This document shows, piece after piece, positions 58,091 to 64,000 of a stretch of DNA of 64,000 bases (positions are counted from its first letter, which is position 1; every line of letters starts with the position of its first letter). The position numbers and the translations under genes are program-made. The DNA comes from Kudoa neothunni. Its lineage: Eukaryota > Cnidaria. The DNA lies in assembly GCA_964304625.1 (NCBI GenBank), contig OZ199840.1:4774001-4838000 (forward strand), in the 5' to 3' direction. The notes beneath the pieces were generated by a model. That model did no database searches. It saw only the letters and a program-made list of their open reading frames with translations, and was not told where the DNA came from.

Positions 58091-60103
58091 GAAGTGTTTC
58101 CCGACCTGGGGCCATGAATAATTTTCTAACTAATTTGGACGGCGCAGGAAAATGCGGACCCATGGCTGTGTAGAATACCCTTAAGATGGAGAATATTATT
58201 TAACTTCTGGACTCAAGATATATTGATCAAATACAAATATTAGATTTATTTAAGTAACATAGTTTTGTTTTATGAGTAACAGAGCATATATTAAGATGGG
58301 GAACGATATAAAAACTTACCTCATCATACGACATATGACCTGAAACGGTCAACACGTTCCCTAGGCAGGCAATACTCATTCTTTCGTTCGTTTGTTTTTA
58401 GTGCAAACGAAAATATATTTAGTTACAAATCAGACACAGATACAAGCTAACTTTTCTATTCATTAAATTTTAGACATCTCACTATTCACGTATTTCTTGG
58501 ACCTACTTAATTTCATGGTACAACGCGGTGTGAGTTCGTACGTTCTTCTATTTTTAATTATTCAATACTTGAATGAAACTATTCAAAAGATATTAACGTG
58601 AAGAGAACATTTTAGGATAGTATACTATACATTAAAATTGGGGTTTTAATAACTAAATCTAAAGAGTATAATGCTATACATCTGAAATTCTTCTATAGAA
58701 AGAATTTTGTTAGTTCATAACATAAATCTACGTGAAATTTAAGATTTTTATTATTCGAAGTAATGCGCTTGTGACTATTTATGAAAATACAATATGCACG
58801 TCCAAACGATGTGTTGGGGCTGGAAGATAATTCTGCGGCCTTAAAGATATAATGTCCTAAGCTATCTGGGTCGGTATCTATATGAAATAATATACAATTA
58901 GCGTTAAGTGTATAAACCGCTTCATATTAGCCTCTTTACGTTGTTGTTGTTGTTGCTGTTGTTGTATGTTTGAAGCGACGGTTTTTTGTCTTAACACGGT
59001 ATTTTCTACAATCCTTATATGTCATTCATATTATTCATGATCAACGAAATAAACTTTTAGATATTTGATTTAACATAGAAAATTAATATAGAACTAGACT
59101 TAAGTTATAATTGATTCAACTTTGATAAATAATATGCCTATGCTTTTTATATAAGAAAGTATTGGAGTATGTACCGATTTTAATTTAAGAAAATTGGAAT
59201 GAATTATTTTAAAGCAATTAGAATTACATATCTATTTTTTTACGTATTTTAGACTCATTAATGACTTAACGGATTAAATAAGGAAAATTAAATCGTCATG
59301 ACAATTGATGGGAAATATTGAACTTATATTTTCGTTCTAACTTCAAAATTAATCGAAAAAAATAAAAAATAAAAAATATGTTACTAAATCAAATTAAGGT
59401 ATTGATTATTTGCTATATGTAGAACAAAAACATATTTTACCCCAAGAATCAATATAATGAAAATGAAGCATGTGGTTTTACATGAAGTAGAATGAACTCC
59501 CAATTTATGAAATCGCGCCATCTAAAAGACATTGAAAATTATAATTGATCGAGTTTAAAAGAAATATGTTACTTAATATTTTATATGGATAGAGAGAAAT
59601 TATGGGTAAAAACATATTTTGTGTCCATTGCATTGAATATGGAGGCAACAAGTTAACAAATACTAGTATTTTTTAAATTTCTTTTGATGATATCATTTAG
59701 TCCGAAATTAATTACGTAAAAATAACAAATGACAAATATTATAAACAGAACAATTATTTTTAAATCATTAAAATGCGAGAATATCACGAAAATCATTAAA
59801 AACCAAAAGTGATAAGTCGATAGGAGTATCTTGATGGTTTGATAAAATTGGTTTCAAGTGAAATATTATTACTTTGCAGACCCAGTAAAATTAGTACTAA
59901 ATAATATTATTAAATTAACGGAGTAAAAATAATTATGATAAAGTATATAATTTAACTTATCTTATACAATACGGGATATAATTATAATTAAACAAAATTC
60001 CTTTTAATTCTAGAAAAAACTTACAAGATTTACGTGGATTACCGGATATTTTATTGAAAATAAATGAATCACGGATAAAAAAAGGTTGAGAAATACTGCT
60101 CTA
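58091..60103. mobile_element. hAT-like element inferred from termini
   Basis: AAGTGTTTCCCGACCTGGGG at the left and AAAAAGGTTGAGAAATACTG at the right (ending about 60103) are inverted hAT-type ends (canonical CAGTGTTTCCCAACC). Flanking CTTTGAGG and CTCTAAGG agree at six of eight bases, as expected for an old 8-bp duplication. The 2-kb interior is AT-rich with no transposase motif found, so it is non-autonomous or completely decayed. Confidence 0.5.
58939..58964. repeat. (GTT)n microsatellite
   Basis: GTTGTTGTTGTTGTTGCTGT and neighbouring units form a short trinucleotide repeat inside the hAT-like element; no open frame would make it a coding homopolymer tract. Confidence 0.8.
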
Positions 60104-60249
60104 AGGACCCCAAACCATAATTAATTTTCCCAGCATTGTGTATGTAATAATCCGAAATTCGTAAAATTCTATCTATTCTCCTAATATTCAATATTGTTCA
60201 TTCTTTGAAAATCTCGAGCGAAGTCAATAAAAATTAGGTGCAACAAAAA

Positions 60250-61300
60250 ATTATCCTCTGAGGACCTATGGGGTCCAATAGACCCCACGACGCTTTTTGG
60301 TCAATATGCTTTAAAAATAAATAAAAATGTATCTATGCAAGTATTATTCATTTTGGTTACATAATGATATAGAAATTTGTAACAAAATTAGTATATTAAT
60401 GTTTATTTTTCGTATGGATTTAATTATTCACACGTGACCAATAATTAAAATAGACATGGTAAACTTTCATCTACACACACAAAATAAATTTGTTGAATCG
60501 TAAAGAGTAAATATAACCTATTTGAATATACTTAGTAATTTAATTACGTCTGCTTTGAAATGAAATCTTCAAAACAATTGATATATTTGATTATTTATTC
60601 ACAAATCGTTTGTGAATACAAAATTTTTGCAATCTAACATGCTTCTAGCGTATTAAATGAAATAGAAAGTATGGCCAGCGAATTTTTTATGACATTTGCT
60701 GTACCGATTCTTGATATTATAGGTTTACTAAAGCTCCACATAATACCACCTTAACTGATTATTAGATCTTCAGTATTACCACATTCTACCAATTCAATCG
60801 ACGTTTCAGATGATACCGTATAGTTTTCTTCAAATTCATTTCCTAAAGATTGAAATTCATCAATACACTCATCAGCTTCACTCTTATTTTGTGCAGACAC
60901 AGACGTTGGGGTGGCATTATTTGAGCATATTATCAATATGTTCATGAGCAATAATTCAGAATATTAAATTGAATATTTTTACAAAAAAATCTTAATAATT
61001 TGATCAATTAATTTTAATCGTTTATTTCTCAAAAATGTAAAATTATTCAGCAGCGGTTTTGTATAGCGATTACATGTGATCCGGCACGAGATGGTACCGA
61101 GGATATAATAGAGGATTAATTGCACAAGTGTTCGACTCTTCCCTCCAAATTTAGTCGACAGAAATTTTTTCAACTTAATAAAATGATATATTTATATTTA
61201 TTAAGTTAATTCATCAACTAAAAAACTGGGGTCATTTGGATCTCAGAAGTCTTTGGACGATGGTCGTTTTCGCTGGCTGACCTTATAGGGTCAAAACCCA
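60250..61300. mobile_element. piggyBac-like element pair of ends with hairpins
   Basis: CCTCTGAGGACCTATGGGGT then CCAATAGACCCC (about 60256-60287) faces an inverse copy, AAACTGGGGTCATTTGGATC then TCAGAAGTCTTTGGACG (61220-61260). Both match the hairpin and GAGG(A/T)CTT block of the ends at 62050 and 63070. The 1-kb interior holds two minus-strand ORFs (60751-60951, Glu/Ser/Asn-rich, and 60979-61173) of no recognised family. TTAA sites at the exact edges could not be fixed. Confidence 0.4.
60751..60951 (-). other. Acidic 66-codon ORF, unrecognised
   Basis: Contains SEADECIDEFQSLGNEFEEN and SETSIELVECGN. The acidic Ser/Glu-rich composition resembles the N-terminal leader of piggyBac transposases, and another such stretch (MREPSSSYESYCSEHVS) reads leftwards at about 61850-61690. 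Lying inside a piggyBac-like element, both may be remnants of a minus-strand transposase, but no catalytic motif is present. Confidence 0.25.
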
Positions 61301-62019
61301 TTTGCATTCAAAAATTAGATAAACTATAAATTTACATTCGAGCTTTGATCATGTTCATTTTCTTCATAAGACTTTAAAATTAATAATTAAAACAAAAAAA
61401 ACTATTAAATACAATATTCGGCGCAAGCACTTCCATTCGCATCTGATATTTTGCACTAAAATATTAACTCTTAAACGATACCCTCGTGTAAATTGTACAT
61501 CCGATACCGGTGGGCTCCAAGAGCTCATCAATTCAAAAAACGCATTATGTGGATTAATTAGATCACTTGAAGGATTTAATTGTCAAAATCGCGGCAACGC
61601 GTATGTATATAGGAAAGAAACGTATATATTTTCGACTTAATGTATTTTAATGTTCGTCACAATTGTTGCATATTATATCCTTTTTAGTAGGTTCATTGCA
61701 CACGGTATTTGAACATGTGTTTCAAACTTGTTTGTTTGTCTTCGATTGAATCATAATTATCACATAAATATATATCTAACTCAGTCGAAGATACGCTTAC
61801 ATGTTCAGAACAGTAAGATTCATACGATGAACTGGGTTCCCGCATTTTTGAAAGAAGATACGATTATGTGATTATTTGAGTTCAACATCAGATTAAAGTA
61901 TTAAATTTTAATATTACAATGTATAAAATCGGTTTAAAAAAATGTTATGAAATTTTACAGATATATAACCAATTTTATGGCTTTACTAAGATGAATTAAT
62001 GGCCTTTAATGATCACTCA

Positions 62020-63115
62020 TTAACCTTCTAAAATCGCTAAAAAACAATCATCGGAGGTCTTTGTGGGTCAATTTGACCCCAGATTATTATTTGATAAACT
62101 AATTCTAAAAATTGATACCTATTCAATTTTCTGGTATTTCCCACTTCTATCGACTAGTTTTTCATTAAAACAATGTGAAATATAACAATTAATCCTGTCA
62201 AATCTTTTACGTAATTATTCGTAAGCCGTTAAGTTACGATCGTAAAATATAAGCCACTGTTTAATAGCTAATTTATTGTATAAAATAATAATTTGAGGTC
62301 TTTTTCGTGAAAAATATTTTTATTTCAATTTTCTATAAACAATAATTTAATACATAAACGAAAATAACAATTATTATTTATTTTCACGTAGACCATAATA
62401 GTTATTCAGTTTGGTTTTTTATCCTAATCTAGCGCGAAACCCCTCCTTTGCTTTGTCAGGTTACACAAATATTTTGAGTTGAAGAACGCCTTTAAAATCA
62501 TTTAAAAAACACACGTATATTCTCATCTCAGTTAATCCATCGAAAGGACGAAACTAAAATATTTTTAAAGGAAATCGCACAAGTTCTCTATCAACCATCG
62601 ACCTCTCATGGACTGAGATCTACAGAAAGGTAAAATTGTCAAAGCAAAATTACCCTATCTAGATCTAGGGACATAGACTAACAGTTGACGAATAGCCAAA
62701 AGACGTCAATGTGAATATTGTCCTCGAGGAATTGAGAAAAAAACTCAAATCACATGCTCATATTGCAATAAACCCTATTGCTCAGTTCATTCATTGGAGA
62801 AATGTAAGAATTGTTCAAATAATTAGATAATTCGGATTAAATTTTTAAAAATTTATATAATCTTTATTTTTCATGAGGAATATTAGCCATCAACTGTTCA
62901 ACTAAAACGATGAACGCGAAGTATCATTAATCGTACGATCATTAGCAATTGTATTAACACAGAATAAATGATATATTAATCACCATTTTACCAAATAACA
63001 AGTCGACAGAATTCATAAAACATCACTTCATTACATTTTGAAAAATTTTTATAGTATAATCGTAAAATAAAAACTTGGTGTCAATTTGGCCCCATAAGTC
63101 CTCTGAAGACAAATA
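62020..63115 (+). mobile_element. piggyBac-like deletion derivative
   Basis: TTAACCTTCTAAAATCGC at about 62020 opens an element; the hairpin TGGGTCAATTTGACCCC follows at about 62064. In inverse orientation ACTTGGTGTCAATTTGGCCC and CATAAGTCCTCTGAAGA lie at 63074-63110. Aligned, the two ends share GAGG(T/A)CTT and the hairpin. Between them is the C-terminal zinc-binding part of a piggyBac transposase on the plus strand. A third hairpin, TTCGGGGTAAAATTGACCCC, lies at 63254, perhaps from an adjacent copy. The right TTAA was not located. Confidence 0.55.
62690..62826 (+). pseudogene. piggyBac transposase C-terminal zinc-finger remnant
   Basis: The open stretch RIAKRRQCEYCPRGIEKKTQ, ITCSYCNKPYCSVHSLEK, CKNC ends in TAG at 62824-62826. 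The CxxC...CxxC...C..H...CxxC spacing is that of the cysteine-rich C-terminal domain of piggyBac/PGBD transposases, which binds the terminal repeats. Upstream, LPYLDLGT fits the linker but is interrupted by stops. The catalytic domain is missing. Confidence 0.7.
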
Positions 63116-63239
63116 TTTGTTCCATACTATGATTGTGATCATTTTCCCCGAAAATTTTATTCATATATACTGTACAAAAATTTAGGAAAATAGTGAGAAA
63201 AAATAGAGAAATTTTAAAGAATACACAAATACTAATGTT

Positions 63240-63280
63240 GGTTTTCATTACACTTCGGGGTAAAATTGACCCCAAGATAG
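63240..63280. repeat. Isolated GGGGT...ACCCC hairpin
   Basis: TTCGGGGTAAAATTGACCCC with flanking CACTT repeats the piggyBac-like hairpin a further time, 150 bp beyond the preceding element end; its own TTAA end is not identifiable. Confidence 0.4.
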
Positions 63281-63299
63281 TAGTTAATTGTGTCTTATA

Positions 63300-64000
63300 C
63301 ATAAAAACTACTATTATCTCTAAGTAGATTCATCGTAGTATTTTGCTCATAATATTAGGAATATTATATCCAAGCGATCTTGTGGAGCTTGTGTGTATCG
63401 TTTAATGGTTAATATATCAAGTTCATTTCCAATTTATTATTTATGCGCATTGTTTCTAATAAAGAACTCCATTTTGACCTAATTATTTCCTGAAAACAAA
63501 CACAAGGCAAAAAATTTAATTTATTATCAAATTAATTTATTTTCATTTATATTTTTGTTAAAATAGACGGATTTCCCCTGTAATTTAATTTAAGTAAAAA
63601 TTTTATTCCCGCCTAAGAATAAATCCATTTTTAAGTCTCTTTTCTGAGAAAGTGTGCGTAGTTATCCTTATAAATGATAGGGGTTGAAAAACTAAAATGA
63701 ATTGGGAAGAGTTGGTTTGATTTCGAAGTTAAACGATTTTCAGATCAACGAATATCATCGACCATGCCCGACAAATATGATGCTTAAATTGTTCCCACAA
63801 AACGTTCCCTATTTCTACGTATTATTAATAATTAAATAACATAAGTTAGTAACTAATTGATTTATTTATATAGTCATTATAAATCCAATAATTATTCTAT
63901 AGTAACAGTGAGTTTAATTTTTTTGGTGTGGATTACCTATTCAAAAACAATTGGATAAGACAGTCGAGAATAATTTCAAACAATTACAATTAAATAAATG
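63300..64000. other. No gene seen
   Basis: AT-rich right edge of the window without a recognisable feature. Confidence 0.5.

Noticed and set aside
1-64000. CRISPR arrays, operons or other prokaryotic features
   Set aside because: No regularly spaced repeats were seen. Genes have introns and metazoan-type transposons surround them.

Overview
The window looks like nuclear DNA of an AT-rich, intron-bearing eukaryote, most likely a small-genome metazoan. The evidence is GT-AG introns of about 26-110 nt, a metazoan-type mix of DNA transposons (hAT/SCAND3-like, piggyBac, Tigger/pogo, Merlin, Helitron-like), a tRNA-derived SINE, and an intact NUBP1 gene. A parasitic animal such as a myxozoan would fit the tiny introns and AT bias, but that is inference only. 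Exon boundaries below were worked out by hand from splice signals, phase and comparison between paralogues. The standard code fits: in-frame stops are removed by introns with consistent phase, or mark pseudogenes.

1-4 kb: a decayed hAT transposase with a left terminus at 1700. 5.4-7.1 kb: a complete 7-exon NUBP1 (cytosolic Fe-S assembly ATPase, 310 aa) on the minus strand, with a MITE in its largest intron. 7.5-8.5 kb: a short TTAA-flanked piggyBac-like element. 9.7-11.3 kb: a Tigger fossil with TIRs and TA duplication. 12.8-15.1 kb: an 11-exon gene for a 607-aa type I membrane protein with repeated cysteine-bearing FN3-like modules and introns down to 26 nt. 15.9-19.4 kb: a 3.5-kb piggyBac element with a broken transposase. 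20.6-21.8 kb: a TA-flanked MITE.

22.8-52.3 kb is the most interesting part: nine loci (A-H plus a duplicate of G) of one family I do not recognise. They encode small secreted cysteine-rich proteins (about 190 aa, usually 10 Cys) in nine tiny exons. Exon lengths are almost invariant (28, about 38, 87 or 114, 103, 41, 54, 85, about 45, about 107 nt) while the protein sequences diverge strongly. C, D, E and F read as intact. G and its copy are open through exon 8. A and B carry single-base deletions. H is a truncated pseudogene. C and D are divergently transcribed from a shared 1.3-kb intergenic region. The array is interspersed with two Merlin transposases, another Tigger-like fossil, a SINE, a Helitron-like element and a near-identical 3.05-kb direct duplication (33146-36196 and 47785-50838) carrying gene G.

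53-64 kb: hAT-type non-autonomous elements, a 166-aa single-pass membrane protein with a Pro/His/Asn-rich tail, a second SINE copy, and a cluster of piggyBac-like ends with a GGGGTCAATTTGACCCC-type hairpin, one retaining the transposase's C-terminal zinc-binding domain. The rest is very AT-rich sequence in which I see no gene.
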